Shown: piece after piece, positions 16,816-25,779 of the stretch
Position numbering within the stretch: position 1 is the first letter of the stretch
How the letters are laid out: each line of letters starts with the position of its first letter
Assembly (NCBI GenBank): GCA_910575245.1
Contig: CAJTEN010000024.1
Coordinates: forward strand, 21,384 to 85,383
Reading direction: 5' to 3'
DNA: 64,000 nt
Source: Clostridia bacterium
GTDB lineage: Bacteria > Bacillota > Clostridia > Lachnospirales > Lachnospiraceae
Program-made: the position numbers and the translations under genes
Notes under the pieces: model-generated
What the model saw: the letters and a program-made list of their open reading frames with translations, nothing else
Databases searched by the model: none
Told to the model about the DNA's origin: nothing

Positions 16816-16870
16816 CGCTGATAAAAATAATCTCTTTCGCTTTCTCTGCTCTTAACGCTGTGTTTGACAT
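16784..16870 (-). pseudogene. N-terminal stub of a DUF6075-like gene
   Basis: A good ribosome site (GGAGG) and ATG at 16870 open a 28-residue frame (MSNTALRAEKAKEIIFISDA, then HEKFYYFL) that stops at 16784. The AHEKFYY stretch resembles the N-terminus of DUF6075 proteins of phages and mobile elements. The rest is replaced by phage structural sequence, marking a recombination junction near 16,790. Confidence 0.5.
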
Positions 16871-16932
16871 TTTTCTGTTCCTCCTTTTAAAATTGAATTG
16901 AAAAGAGCATCCCGCTATGGAATGCCCTATAT

Positions 16933-16968
16933 AAAAAATAGGGACACTCTCATTCAAGTATCCCTATT
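16933..16968 (-). terminator. Rho-independent terminator downstream of the rlmD region
   Basis: On the minus strand AATAGGGA (16961-16968) pairs with TCCCTATT (16937-16944), followed by TTTTTTAT. It ends transcription coming from rlmD and the small frame at 17071 before the phage remnant. Confidence 0.75.
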
Positions 16969-16993
16969 GTCTATCACTGTATCGGATAGTCCT

Positions 16994-17071
16994 CTATTCA
17001 CTTTCATTGTCAGGATTTTTTGTGTTCCCCGTACCGAGGTCTAACGCCACAACTACGGTTACTTTCTTCAC
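16994..17071 (-). CDS. Possible 25-residue peptide after rlmD
   Basis: A GTG at 17071, about 10 bases after AAGGA, opens a frame beginning VKKVTVVVALDLGTGNTKNP and ending at a TAG just before a strong terminator. The composition is protein-like and the frame is open upstream into rlmD's last codons (different frame), so it may instead be the decayed end of a longer gene. I do not recognise it. Confidence 0.3.
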   Translation of the reverse strand: MKKVTVVVALDLGTGNTKNPDNESE

Positions 17072-17148
17072 AAGTATCTTTTCCTTATGATTTTCACCGA
17101 TTTTGTTAAAACTGAAAAATGTCACAAAGTGCGTAAATTCAAGGATTT

Positions 17149-18762
17149 CTAGGTATCTTTCCTTTGTATCAACACCACAGTCTCGACGTGCACACTATGC
17201 CCAAACTGATCCACAGCCCTTACCCTCTCCAGCTCATACCCTCCCGCGCACAACACCTTCAAATCTCTCGCCAAGGTGGCCGAATCACAACTCACATACA
17301 CAATCCTCTCCGGCCGCATGGCAATCATCGTCTCCAGACACTTCTCGTCACAACCCTTACGCGGTGGGTCTACCACGATCACATCCGGATGCCGCATTTG
17401 TTCATCGGCATCCGTCATCCTATTCCCTATCGCCCCTTCATAGAACGCCGGAAGCACATCCTCTGCCTTTCCCACATAGAACTGTGCGTTTTCTATCTGA
17501 TTATCCTGTGCATTCGTCCTGGCATCCTCAATCGCCTCCGGAATCATCTCTACCCCGCAGACCTGTTTTGCCTTCTTCGCCATGAAAAGCGATATCGTCC
17601 CGATTCCACAATATAAATCCCATACGGTCTCCTTCCCCGTCAATCCCGCATAGTCCAGCGCAAGGCTGTAGAGTTTCTCTGTCTGGATCGGATTTACCTG
17701 GTAGAAAGACAACGGTGAGATAGCAAAAGATATCCCGCCCAGAATATCGCGTATCCTGTCCTTTCCCCAGAGCATGCGTATCTCTTTACCCATAATCACG
17801 TTTGTTTTCTCGGTGTTAATACTGACCGATATACTTTCTATTCTTTGACAGAATAGCCTGCCTTTTGTCCCGTTTCCATACTCATATATATCCCTTTTCA
17901 GGCCAGACTCCTGCCCCGAGGGTGATTCAGGTACTTCACAGGATTTACTCTCGAATCTGTAAACCTTTTCATCCTTCGATATCATCTGATCCTGTGTGTC
18001 GCAGCGCAAGGTACCTTCATTATCTTTCTGTGCAAAGCTCAGGCCTGTCAGCTTCCGAACCAGCTCTCCTTCTTCCGGGAGCTTCTTCCCATTGATCACA
18101 ATACAGACCATAATCTCTCCGGTTGCAAAGCCCGTGCGGATCAACACATGCCGCACCAGACCCGTTCCTTCTGTTTCACGGTACGCAGTTACCTTGTTTT
18201 CCCTCATATATTCCAAAACCGCTTCCAGAATTACCTTATTCTCCGGTACCCCCAGCGCACAATCGGTATTCGCTATAATATCATGGGTTCTGCCCGCATA
18301 GAATCCTGTGACAAGCTTTCCGTTCTTGTCATACCCCACCGGATACTGGGCCTTATTCCGATAGTGCCATGGATTCTCCATACCGATGACCGGCTCTATT
18401 ACCGCGTCAACCTTCTCTTCCGGAAACCCGCCGATTCGTATCAGATGATTGCGCACTTTATCCTGCTTATAGGCAAGCTGTCTCTCGTAACTCATGGCCT
18501 GAATCTGGCAGCCGCCGCACTGTCTGTGAAATCTGCACCTGGGCTCTACACGAAAAGAAGAAGGTGTCACCACCTTCTCTACTCTCGCATAACCGTAATT
18601 CTTCTTGCACTTGGTAATCCGCGCTTCCACCGTATCACCGATCACCGCATCTTTCACGAACAGAGTATAGCCCTCGCTCTTACCGATTCCCTCTCCGTCG
18701 TTTCCGATATCTTCTATTGTCACGGTGACAATATCGTTTTTCCTGTATGATCCGTGCTCCAT
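17149..18762 (-). CDS. rlmD: 23S rRNA (uracil-5-)-methyltransferase RlmD/RumA-type
   Basis: The 537-residue enzyme has an N-terminal TRAM domain (IVTVTIEDIGNDGEGIGKSE), a 4Fe-4S cysteine cluster (CRFHRQCGGC), the SAM fold (VWDLYCGIGTISLFMA), DPPRKGC and the catalytic Cys in IVYVSCDSATLARDL. It methylates a 23S rRNA uridine (U1939 in E. coli RlmD). A region near residues 255-300 is longer than usual. The 3' end (HVETVVLI) is the conserved target at which many Firmicute conjugative elements insert, and here accessory DNA starts directly beyond the stop. Confidence 0.93.
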   Translation of the reverse strand: MEHGSYRKNDIVTVTIEDIGNDGEGIGKSEGYTLFVKDAVIGDTVEARITKCKKNYGYARVEKVVTPSSFRVEPRCRFHRQCGGCQIQAMSYERQLAYKQDKVRNHLIRIGGFPEEKVDAVIEPVIGMENPWHYRNKAQYPVGYDKNGKLVTGFYAGRTHDIIANTDCALGVPENKVILEAVLEYMRENKVTAYRETEGTGLVRHVLIRTGFATGEIMVCIVINGKKLPEEGELVRKLTGLSFAQKDNEGTLRCDTQDQMISKDEKVYRFESKSCEVPESPSGQESGLKRDIYEYGNGTKGRLFCQRIESISVSINTEKTNVIMGKEIRMLWGKDRIRDILGGISFAISPLSFYQVNPIQTEKLYSLALDYAGLTGKETVWDLYCGIGTISLFMAKKAKQVCGVEMIPEAIEDARTNAQDNQIENAQFYVGKAEDVLPAFYEGAIGNRMTDADEQMRHPDVIVVDPPRKGCDEKCLETMIAMRPERIVYVSCDSATLARDLKVLCAGGYELERVRAVDQFGHSVHVETVVLIQRKDT

Positions 18763-18938
18763 ATCCTCTTCTCCGTTTTACAGTTAACGATGTGTAACAG
18801 GAAATTTCGCCCTCGGTTCTGCAAAGGCTTCCGTATGTGACCCTTCAAGAACCGGACGCAGAAATAAGTTATGTCGTTTGCTGTATTTCGCACTTGTTCC
18901 CATGCCGCTATCAGCCGCACAAACGGTACATGAATACC

Positions 18939-19883
18939 TTACTCCAGTCTGGTTCCCCGCACATTCGACTCAAACAGCCTGTTATACCCAAGCCATCCGG
19001 TCTCGTAAGTATTCTCCAGCAGTTCTGTGAATGTCTCCATCTTCGCATCCGTATTATCCGCAAATGTCAGCGCCACCGCTTCCACAATCGCAGGTTTCTT
19101 GGGAGAGCCAAACTCGTACTCGCCGTGATGTGCCAGAATGCAGTGTTTAAGCTCGCTGGCAAGAAGTGTGGGAAATCCACTGATCTGTTTAACCTTCTCC
19201 CCTATCATCTCACTGCCGATCACGATGTGCCCCAGGAACTGCCCGTCATCCGTATAATCATTCTGCGGAAAAAGCGACAGCTCTTTCGTCTTGCCGATAT
19301 CATGGCAGATCGCCGCCGTCAGCAGCAGATCTCTTTTCAGGACAGGATACTGTGTACAGTAATAATCACATAACCTGGCAACCGCCAGCGTATGCTGCAG
19401 CAGACCTCCCACAAAACCGTGATGCACCGTCTTCGCAGCTGAAGACTGCTTGAAGATCTTCACAAACTCCTCATCTTCCACGAAGAAAGCCTGCAGCAGC
19501 TGACGCAGATACGGATTCTCAATACTGTCGATCAGCCCCAACAGATCTTTCATCATACCGTCAATCGGAAACTTGCTGACCGGAAGGTAATCTGCCGGAT
19601 CATATTCTCCCTCCCGTCCCTTGCGGACACGTTTTACATTGACCTGAAAAGCGCCCTGAAAGCTTGTCACATCTCCATACACTTCTATGTAATCCAGAGA
19701 ATCAAAATCCTCGATTCCCGCATTGTTCGGATCCCAGATCTTGGCGTCCACGGTTCCTGTTTTATCCTGCAGGATGAGATTTTCATAGGGCTTACCGTTC
19801 TTCGTAACCGCCGATTGCTTGTGTTTGCAAAGATAAATATTGAATATTCTGTCGCCTTCCTTAAAATCTTTAATGAATTTCAT
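18939..19883 (-). CDS. yhaM: 3'-5' exoribonuclease YhaM-like (OB plus HD domain)
   Basis: The 314-residue protein has an N-terminal OB fold (KQSAVTKNGKPYENLILQDK, TGTVDAKIWD) and an HD phosphohydrolase domain (HHGFVGGLLQHTLAVARL, ICHDIGK, LAHHGEYEFGSPKKP). This is the YhaM architecture; in Bacillus the enzyme trims RNA and DNA 3' ends. The start follows AGAGGAGGATAT. It is 10 bp downstream of the HtrA-like gene, probably in one operon with it. Confidence 0.88.
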   Translation of the reverse strand: MKFIKDFKEGDRIFNIYLCKHKQSAVTKNGKPYENLILQDKTGTVDAKIWDPNNAGIEDFDSLDYIEVYGDVTSFQGAFQVNVKRVRKGREGEYDPADYLPVSKFPIDGMMKDLLGLIDSIENPYLRQLLQAFFVEDEEFVKIFKQSSAAKTVHHGFVGGLLQHTLAVARLCDYYCTQYPVLKRDLLLTAAICHDIGKTKELSLFPQNDYTDDGQFLGHIVIGSEMIGEKVKQISGFPTLLASELKHCILAHHGEYEFGSPKKPAIVEAVALTFADNTDAKMETFTELLENTYETGWLGYNRLFESNVRGTRLE

Positions 19884-19893
19884 ATATCCTCCT

Positions 19894-21312
19894 CTACCTC
19901 CTGCCCAGCGTCACTGTCACGTTCATCTCATGTCCCTGTCTCATCAGGACTACAGACATCGTGTCCTCCGGTTTGGCATTATACAGTACGTTCAGCAATT
20001 CATAATAAGATGTAATCGGTGTGTCGTTGGCCTGTATGATCACATCACCGCTTTGTATCCCTGCATTCATCGCAGGTGAATCCATCTCAATTTCTTTAAT
20101 ATATGTACCGTTGGGTAAGGCTGATTCTTCAATGGCCTCTTTCGGTACATCCGCGCCATGGATTCCCAAGTAGGCTCTCTCTCTGTTGTTGGACATCTTT
20201 TCGATCGTCCGCTTAAGCTCCGTTATTCCGTAAGCCGTCAGAAGATTGCCCATATCATTGCTGGTATTCATGTTATCAATAATACCAATGACCATACCTT
20301 CTAAGTCTACCAGAATACCAGTGGCATTCCGGCTGCCATAAATATCCGTAGTGATCGACTTATAAGCAGAATCCGGCTGATCAATCACTGACCCGGCCGA
20401 AGTCACGATACCATAGCATACCGAGCCGCTTGTTCCCATGGGGCTGCCCAGTGCCATCACCGGCTTTCCCGGCAGATTTGCACTGTTGGTGCTGCCGAAT
20501 TTCACTATGTCGATCACGTCCATCGTCTCTTCGTCAATAGATACAAGAGGCACGGAGAGAATCGCCAGCCCGGTAGTAGTATCTTGCTGTACCAGTTCCG
20601 CATTTACCTTCGCCTGGTCACAGAATGTCACAATGATACTGTCCGCATCGTTCAACACACCGGCGCTGACCAGAATCAGAATCGCCTTTCCGTTGTTGGC
20701 CACGATAACACCCGACGCGGATGCCTCATTTTCGTAAATATCATTAAACCAATCCACATCCGAGACAACGCTGGTAACCGTGACTACCGCCCTATTTACT
20801 TTCTGTGCCAGCTCTGACATTTCCTCGTAGAGAAGCTTATAATCTTCCAGGCCGAACTTCACCTGGGACAATAGTTCTTCCATCTGCTCCTCAATCTGCT
20901 TATCCACCAACTCCTCAGGGGCAGGCTCTTCCGGCGGTTCAGGTTCTTCTTCCACCAGCATATCCTCAGGCTTCATCTCCTCCGCCACTGTCTCTTCCGG
21001 AAAGCGCACTTCCTGTGCCTCTTCTTCCGGATACAGACGGTTACTGATGACCGGCTCCAACACCAGAAAAGTAAAGCAGGCTACCAGTCCGAAAACCACC
21101 GCCATCACCACCGTGATTGCCATTCTTCTTAACAGCTTCTTCTTATTCACCGGCTTCTGTTTGATCGTCTCCCGCAAGAAATCCGGCTGTACAGGCGGCG
21201 AATATTCTGCCTGTTCCTTGACGCTGCCTGTTTCCTTTGTATTTCGCTCTGTTACGCTTTGTCTCGTCTGGCTTTGTCCTATGCCGTTCTGCTCATTACT
21301 CATATCCGCCAT
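19894..21312 (-). CDS. Membrane-anchored HtrA/DegP-like protein lacking the catalytic triad
   Basis: The 472-residue protein (from ATG 21312; a GTG 14 codons upstream is also open) has a cytoplasmic N-terminus, one TM helix at about 63-86, an acidic Pro/Glu stalk, a trypsin-like S1C fold and a C-terminal PDZ domain (GIQSGDVIIQANDTPI). The positions of all three catalytic residues are changed: TNxHV reads VSAGV, TDLAVL reads TGLAIL and GNSGGPL reads RNATGIL. The fold motifs around them (SGVI, ALGSPMG, EGMVIGI) are kept and the frame is intact, so it is a conserved pseudoprotease, perhaps a PDZ scaffold or substrate sensor. Confidence 0.85.
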   Translation of the reverse strand: MADMSNEQNGIGQSQTRQSVTERNTKETGSVKEQAEYSPPVQPDFLRETIKQKPVNKKKLLRRMAITVVMAVVFGLVACFTFLVLEPVISNRLYPEEEAQEVRFPEETVAEEMKPEDMLVEEEPEPPEEPAPEELVDKQIEEQMEELLSQVKFGLEDYKLLYEEMSELAQKVNRAVVTVTSVVSDVDWFNDIYENEASASGVIVANNGKAILILVSAGVLNDADSIIVTFCDQAKVNAELVQQDTTTGLAILSVPLVSIDEETMDVIDIVKFGSTNSANLPGKPVMALGSPMGTSGSVCYGIVTSAGSVIDQPDSAYKSITTDIYGSRNATGILVDLEGMVIGIIDNMNTSNDMGNLLTAYGITELKRTIEKMSNNRERAYLGIHGADVPKEAIEESALPNGTYIKEIEMDSPAMNAGIQSGDVIIQANDTPITSYYELLNVLYNAKPEDTMSVVLMRQGHEMNVTVTLGRR

Positions 21313-21359
21313 GAAGTACTCAACCTTCCTGCCCTGCTGTTGCAGAGAAAACACGTCTT

Positions 21360-21432
21360 GTAACAGTTCAGCCTCTCGGCTTCTCTGTTACGGACTTTGC
21401 ACCAAATGCAAAGTCCTGGGCTGAACTGTTAC
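21360..21432. repeat. Composite palindromic intergenic repeat (full copy)
   Basis: Two modules in a row: a hairpin with ends GTAACAG/CTGTTAC and inner AGCC/GGCT (21360-21391), then GGACTTTGC..GCAAAGTCC (21392-21416), then a half copy GGCTGAACTGTTAC. Related copies lie at 43759-43821, 44146-44176 and 45607-45637, with a fragment at 26404-26418. Confidence 0.7.
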
Positions 21433-21571
21433 CACGTCTTTCCGTTTCCTGCCTAATAGTATAGCTTTTTTCCCTTTTCTTGTAAAGGACGGTATTGCGG
21501 CGCTTCCACGGAAGCTTCAGCTTCTGTCCGCTTTCTTCCACACATACGAACTCTGTGCACAGCCCTGCTGT

Positions 21572-22135
21572 TCAATGTCCCAACCGGTCAAACTCTTCCT
21601 CCAGCAATACCCTCTCTTCCTGCACGAAATACTTTCCCCAGGTAATCCTCGGATTGCTGTCAACCGGAACGGGAACCGGCTGGATCAGGGAAGTATAGGA
21701 AATCCACGGGAGGGTCGAGATAAAAAATTTGTCCGCGGCTTCTTCTTCCGACTCCTCGATCGTTCCCGCCCTTTCCGCTCTCTCCTGTTCTCCGGCTGCA
21801 TAACTGATATATTCCGGGTACGGCATCGTATCTTCCAATGTGCAGTAGCAGTAAGTTCCGTCCTCCAATGCCACTGTATGGGAAGTCCTGCATCTGTCAA
21901 ATTCTATGATTCGCCCGTGCATGATTCTCTGACGAAACTCCGGAATATGATTCGCCGCTCTGGATACACAGTAGCAAACCGTAAAGAAGAAGGGAAGCTT
22001 CTGCTCCTTAATCCTGACAATCAAATCCGTAATGTCTGCGTTGGCTGTAATTCCCACATAAGGATAAGCCAGCTCACAGAAATAGTTAAAGTGTTCTTTC
22101 CGCTTATAATTTGTATCCATAAGCCACGGCGGCAC
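21572..22135 (-). pseudogene. Chloramphenicol-acetyltransferase-like protein without the catalytic His region
   Basis: The frame shows CAT-family motifs YKRKEHFNYFCELAYPYVGI and SYTSLIQPVPVPVDSNPRIT WGKYF, but ends only about 20 residues later (EEEFDRLGH). CAT enzymes continue with HHALVDG, which carries the catalytic His; I could not find it in any frame downstream. The start is poor (GTG at 22135 without a clear ribosome site, the frame open upstream to 22180). So it is either a decayed gene or a non-enzymatic relative. It follows the deo operon on the same strand. Confidence 0.6.
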
Positions 22136-22227
22136 ACTTTTGAAATATTCTTCAAACTGTTTCTGCCACTGCTGCCAGGATCAGTTTCCCTATTCTTCTA
22201 TATCATTCACCAATTTACCTTCCCGAC

Positions 22228-23418
22228 TTACATCAGCTTGTCTAAAACAGAACTTCCTATGGTACCCTCTGGCATGGCAACGCCGAAATTTTCCGCCACA
22301 GACGCGCCGATCACCGCGAAAGTATCTTCATTCTCCAGCGCTCCTCCTTTATCCATACGTTTCGAATATGCCACGAAAGGCACATACTCTCTGGTATGGT
22401 CCGTGCCGGTATAGGTAGGATCGTTGCCATGGTCAGCCGTCAGAATAAGAAGATCATCTTCCCTTAATTCCTCCAGCAATACTCCCAGATTCCTGTCAAA
22501 TTTCTCAATCTCACGGGCGTATCCTTCCACATTTCTGCGATGTCCCCACAGGGCGTCGAAGTCTACCAGATTCACAAAACAGAGTCCGTGAAAATCCTCT
22601 TTGCAGATCTCGATGGTCTGCTCCATCCCATGAACAGAGCTGTCCGAATGATGCGTCTGCGTAATGCCTTCACCACAGAAAATATCGTTGATCTTCCCTA
22701 CGCCGATTACATCCAGGCCACCGTCCTTCAAAGCGTTCAATACCGTCAGTCCGGTAGGTTTGAGCGCATAGTCATGCCGGTTACTGGTCCGCCTGAATTC
22801 GCCCTTCTTCTTCCCCACATAAGGTCTGGCGATTACGCGTCCCACTCTCCACTCATCCTTCATGGTAATCTCCCGTGCGATCTCGCAGCAACGGTACAGA
22901 TTCTCCAGGTCAAAAGTTTCCTCATTGCCGCAGATCTGCAGCACCGAATCCGCCGACGTATAGACGATCATCGCTCCGGTACTGATCTCCTCTTCTCCAA
23001 GCTCCTCGATAATCTCCGTTCCGCTGGCGCTTCTGTTGCCGATCACTTTCTTTCCGCAGCGTTTCTCCAGTTCCGCAATTAATTCCGGCGGAAAGCCCGT
23101 ATCCGTAAAGGTCTGAAAGGGCTTCTGTGTCCTGATTCCCATCATTTCCCAGTGTCCGGTCATCGTATCCTTGCCGTTACTCGCCTCACCCAGACGCATA
23201 TAACGCCCGATCGGCTCCGCCCCGGCTTCCATATTACCCGCCGTATGAAGATTGAGCATTCCCAGCCTCTCCAGGTTCGGGATCTCAATCGTACCCATTT
23301 TCTCCAGAATATGCCCGAACGTATCCACACCGTCATCGCCGAATTTCGGGGAATCCGGCATGGCTCCGATCCCGAGAGAGTCCAGTACGATTATAAAAAT
23401 CCGTTTATATTTATCCAT
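22228..23418 (-). CDS. deoB: Phosphopentomutase
   Basis: The 396-residue alkaline-phosphatase-fold enzyme begins IFIIVLDSLGIGAMPDSPKF (metal Asp) and ends with the metal site LILTADHGNDPTYTGTDHTR. It interconverts (deoxy)ribose 1- and 5-phosphate, linking nucleoside phosphorolysis (udp) to deoC. Length is standard. Last gene of the co-directional salvage set udp-deoC-cdd-deoB; 29 bp separate it from cdd. Confidence 0.95.
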   Translation of the reverse strand: MDKYKRIFIIVLDSLGIGAMPDSPKFGDDGVDTFGHILEKMGTIEIPNLERLGMLNLHTAGNMEAGAEPIGRYMRLGEASNGKDTMTGHWEMMGIRTQKPFQTFTDTGFPPELIAELEKRCGKKVIGNRSASGTEIIEELGEEEISTGAMIVYTSADSVLQICGNEETFDLENLYRCCEIAREITMKDEWRVGRVIARPYVGKKKGEFRRTSNRHDYALKPTGLTVLNALKDGGLDVIGVGKINDIFCGEGITQTHHSDSSVHGMEQTIEICKEDFHGLCFVNLVDFDALWGHRRNVEGYAREIEKFDRNLGVLLEELREDDLLILTADHGNDPTYTGTDHTREYVPFVAYSKRMDKGGALENEDTFAVIGASVAENFGVAMPEGTIGSSVLDKLM

Positions 23419-23446
23419 CTTTATACCTCACATCCTTTCCTTCCTG

Positions 23447-23866
23447 TTATGCCAGATTATCCGGTCCAAATCCCAGCGGCAGCAATTCCTTTAAAGTAAA
23501 GATTTCATACTGTTCTCTGCTTGTCGCCAGAATAATCTGAAAAGTTTCCGGATTGCAGAATTCCATCATTACCTGCCTGCATACACCGCAGGGAGCCGCA
23601 TATTCTGTCAGAATACCGTCCTTGCCTCCTACCACACAGATTGCCCGGAATGCACGCTCTCCTTCGCTGACCGCTTTGAAGAATGCTGTCCGTTCCGCAC
23701 AGTTTGTAGGAGTATAAGCCGCATTTTCGATATTGCATCCGGTATAGAGCTTTCCACTCTTCGTCATAAGCGCCGCCCCGACTTTAAAACCGGAGTATGG
23801 GGTGTAAGAGTACTTCAATTGTTCTATCGCCAGATCGATCATTTCCTGTGCCAGTTTCTTATCCAT
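23447..23866 (-). CDS. cdd: Cytidine deaminase
   Basis: The 139-residue enzyme has the zinc site CAERTAFFKAVSEG and PCGVCRQVMMEF. It turns cytidine and deoxycytidine into (deoxy)uridine for Udp. ATG 23866 sits 5 bases from GGAGG; the frame is open 14 codons further but without a ribosome site there. It lies between deoC and deoB. Confidence 0.94.
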   Translation of the reverse strand: MDKKLAQEMIDLAIEQLKYSYTPYSGFKVGAALMTKSGKLYTGCNIENAAYTPTNCAERTAFFKAVSEGERAFRAICVVGGKDGILTEYAAPCGVCRQVMMEFCNPETFQIILATSREQYEIFTLKELLPLGFGPDNLA

Positions 23867-24075
23867 GATTACCTCCATGTTTCTTATCCTGTTATACTTG
23901 TGCCCCATATCGTCTTCGACACAGATGCTTCATGAAAAATGGGCGCAAGTACGGATGCACACATGCAGACAAGCTGCATGGCGCGTGTACGCGCAGCACA
24001 GCGAGTACGCAGAGCTGTGCCGACCCTGTCAAAGAACTTACTTTTGCATAAAGCAAGGCAATTCCGGCCGGTATA

Positions 24076-24741
24076 TCAATACCCGGTTGCCTCTTCATTC
24101 TTAACGATCTTGATAATCCGGCTCGTGCCGAGACGGTCTGCTCCCAGTGAAAGGAATTTCTCTGCATCTTCCATGGAAGAGATGCCGCCTGCCGCTTTCA
24201 TCTTCACGCTCGGCCCTATATGCTTCGCAAACAGCGCGATATCATCAAAGGTTGCCCCGGCGTTGGAGAATCCGGTGGAAGTCTTGATATAATCCGCTCC
24301 GGCATCCGTCACGATCTGGCACATTTTTACCTTCTCCTCATCTGTCAAAAGGCAAGTCTCGATAATGACCTTTAAGATCCTGTCGCCACAGGCTTCCTTC
24401 AATGTGCGGATTTCTTCTTCGATCAGATCGTATTTCTTCTCCTTCAGCCAGCCGATGTTGATAACCATGTCTATTTCAGAGGCGCCATTGGCGATGGCTT
24501 CCTTTGTCTCAAATTCTTTGGTCCCGGTAGTCGTATTGCCGTTCGGGAAACCGATGACCGTGCAGACTGCCATCCTGCCCTCCATATACTCATACGCCTG
24601 CTTTACGTAGCACGGCGGAATACATACAGATGCTGTCTGATACTTGATCGCGTCATCACAAATCTGCCGGATCTCATCCCAGGTTGCCGTCTGCAATAAA
24701 AGTGTATGGTCCACATGTTTTAAAACTGTATTTTTACTCAT
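24076..24741 (-). CDS. deoC: Deoxyribose-phosphate aldolase
   Basis: The 221-residue class I aldolase has the Schiff-base Lys in GADYIKTSTGFS and the helper Lys in SVKMKAAGGI. It splits deoxyribose 5-phosphate into glyceraldehyde 3-phosphate and acetaldehyde. It is 14 bp after udp; a 209-bp gap with GC-rich short palindromes separates it from cdd. Confidence 0.95.
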   Translation of the reverse strand: MSKNTVLKHVDHTLLLQTATWDEIRQICDDAIKYQTASVCIPPCYVKQAYEYMEGRMAVCTVIGFPNGNTTTGTKEFETKEAIANGASEIDMVINIGWLKEKKYDLIEEEIRTLKEACGDRILKVIIETCLLTDEEKVKMCQIVTDAGADYIKTSTGFSNAGATFDDIALFAKHIGPSVKMKAAGGISSMEDAEKFLSLGADRLGTSRIIKIVKNEEATGY

Positions 24742-24755
24742 ATTCTTCTCCCTTT

Positions 24756-25535
24756 CTATACAGCTGTATCCTTCCCGATCAGCTCACGAATCGCTTCTAC
24801 CGCCACCTGAATCGCCATGTCCGTATCATGCACCACCGGATTGTCCAGACCCAGTTTCTCTCTTTCCTGATTCGCCACTACCAGGAAACAGGATCCTGTC
24901 CGCACACCGAGGCTGCTCGCCACAATGAACAACGCTGCCGATTCCATCTCGGATGCCAGACATCCTAATCGTTTCCAAGCCTCCCACTTGTTCAGAAGTT
25001 CATAGCTTACCGGCTTCGTCTCCGGCTCATGCTGCCCGTAGAAGGCGTCCTTGCACTGCACTACTCCCGTATGGAACGGATACCCCTTCTTCTCTGCCGC
25101 TGCTACCAGCGCATTGGTCACGGTAAGATCCGCCACGGCAGGGAACTCTATCGGCGCATACTCCCTGCTGGTGCCCTCCATGCGGATTGCTCCCGTGGCA
25201 ACCACAACGTCGCCGCTCTTCACTTCCGTCTGCATACCGCCGCAGGTTCCAATCCGGATAAAAGTATCCGCACCGCACCGATACAGCTCTTCCATCGCAA
25301 TCGATGCGGATGGCCCGCCGATTCCGGTAGAAGTCACACTCACCTTCACCCCGTCAAGCGTCCCCGTATAAGTTACATATTCCCTGTTATCCGCCACCAG
25401 AACCGGATCATCGAAATACTGCGCTATCTTCACACACCGCTTGGGGTCGCCCGGCATAATCACATACCTGCCGACTTCTCCCTGCGCGACCTGTATATGA
25501 TACTGTCTGCTCGCGTCTTCCGAATAATTCTTCAT
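24756..25535 (-). CDS. udp: Uridine phosphorylase
   Basis: The 259-residue nucleoside phosphorylase shows VMPGDPKRCVKIAQYFDDP, the phosphate-binding FIRIGTCGGMQTEV and base-binding EMESAALFIVASSLGVRTG. It cleaves uridine to uracil and ribose 1-phosphate. ATG 25535 is 7 bases after GGAGG; the ATG two codons earlier is too close to it. First gene of the operon; a leader of about 180 nt precedes it, with a possible TATATT -10 on the minus strand around 25,705. Confidence 0.93.
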   Translation of the reverse strand: MKNYSEDASRQYHIQVAQGEVGRYVIMPGDPKRCVKIAQYFDDPVLVADNREYVTYTGTLDGVKVSVTSTGIGGPSASIAMEELYRCGADTFIRIGTCGGMQTEVKSGDVVVATGAIRMEGTSREYAPIEFPAVADLTVTNALVAAAEKKGYPFHTGVVQCKDAFYGQHEPETKPVSYELLNKWEAWKRLGCLASEMESAALFIVASSLGVRTGSCFLVVANQEREKLGLDNPVVHDTDMAIQVAVEAIRELIGKDTAV

Positions 25536-25779
25536 CTCCATACCTCCGTTTCACACTAAGATTTCATTTTCCATACAACCAAATGGTAGATTCAGAACTT
25601 CACAGACTTTATAAGCCTTGCCTTTGCCCTTGTCGTACGGAATCCCCCGCCAGAGGATGCTCACCGCAGGCAACGAGCCTGAGTCCGAATCAGGTCTTAT
25701 ATAATACAATATAGGATTTCTCCGGCAAAATCAATGCAATCACCATAAACCGGTTAAATTTAAGCGGCAGGAGAGAATG

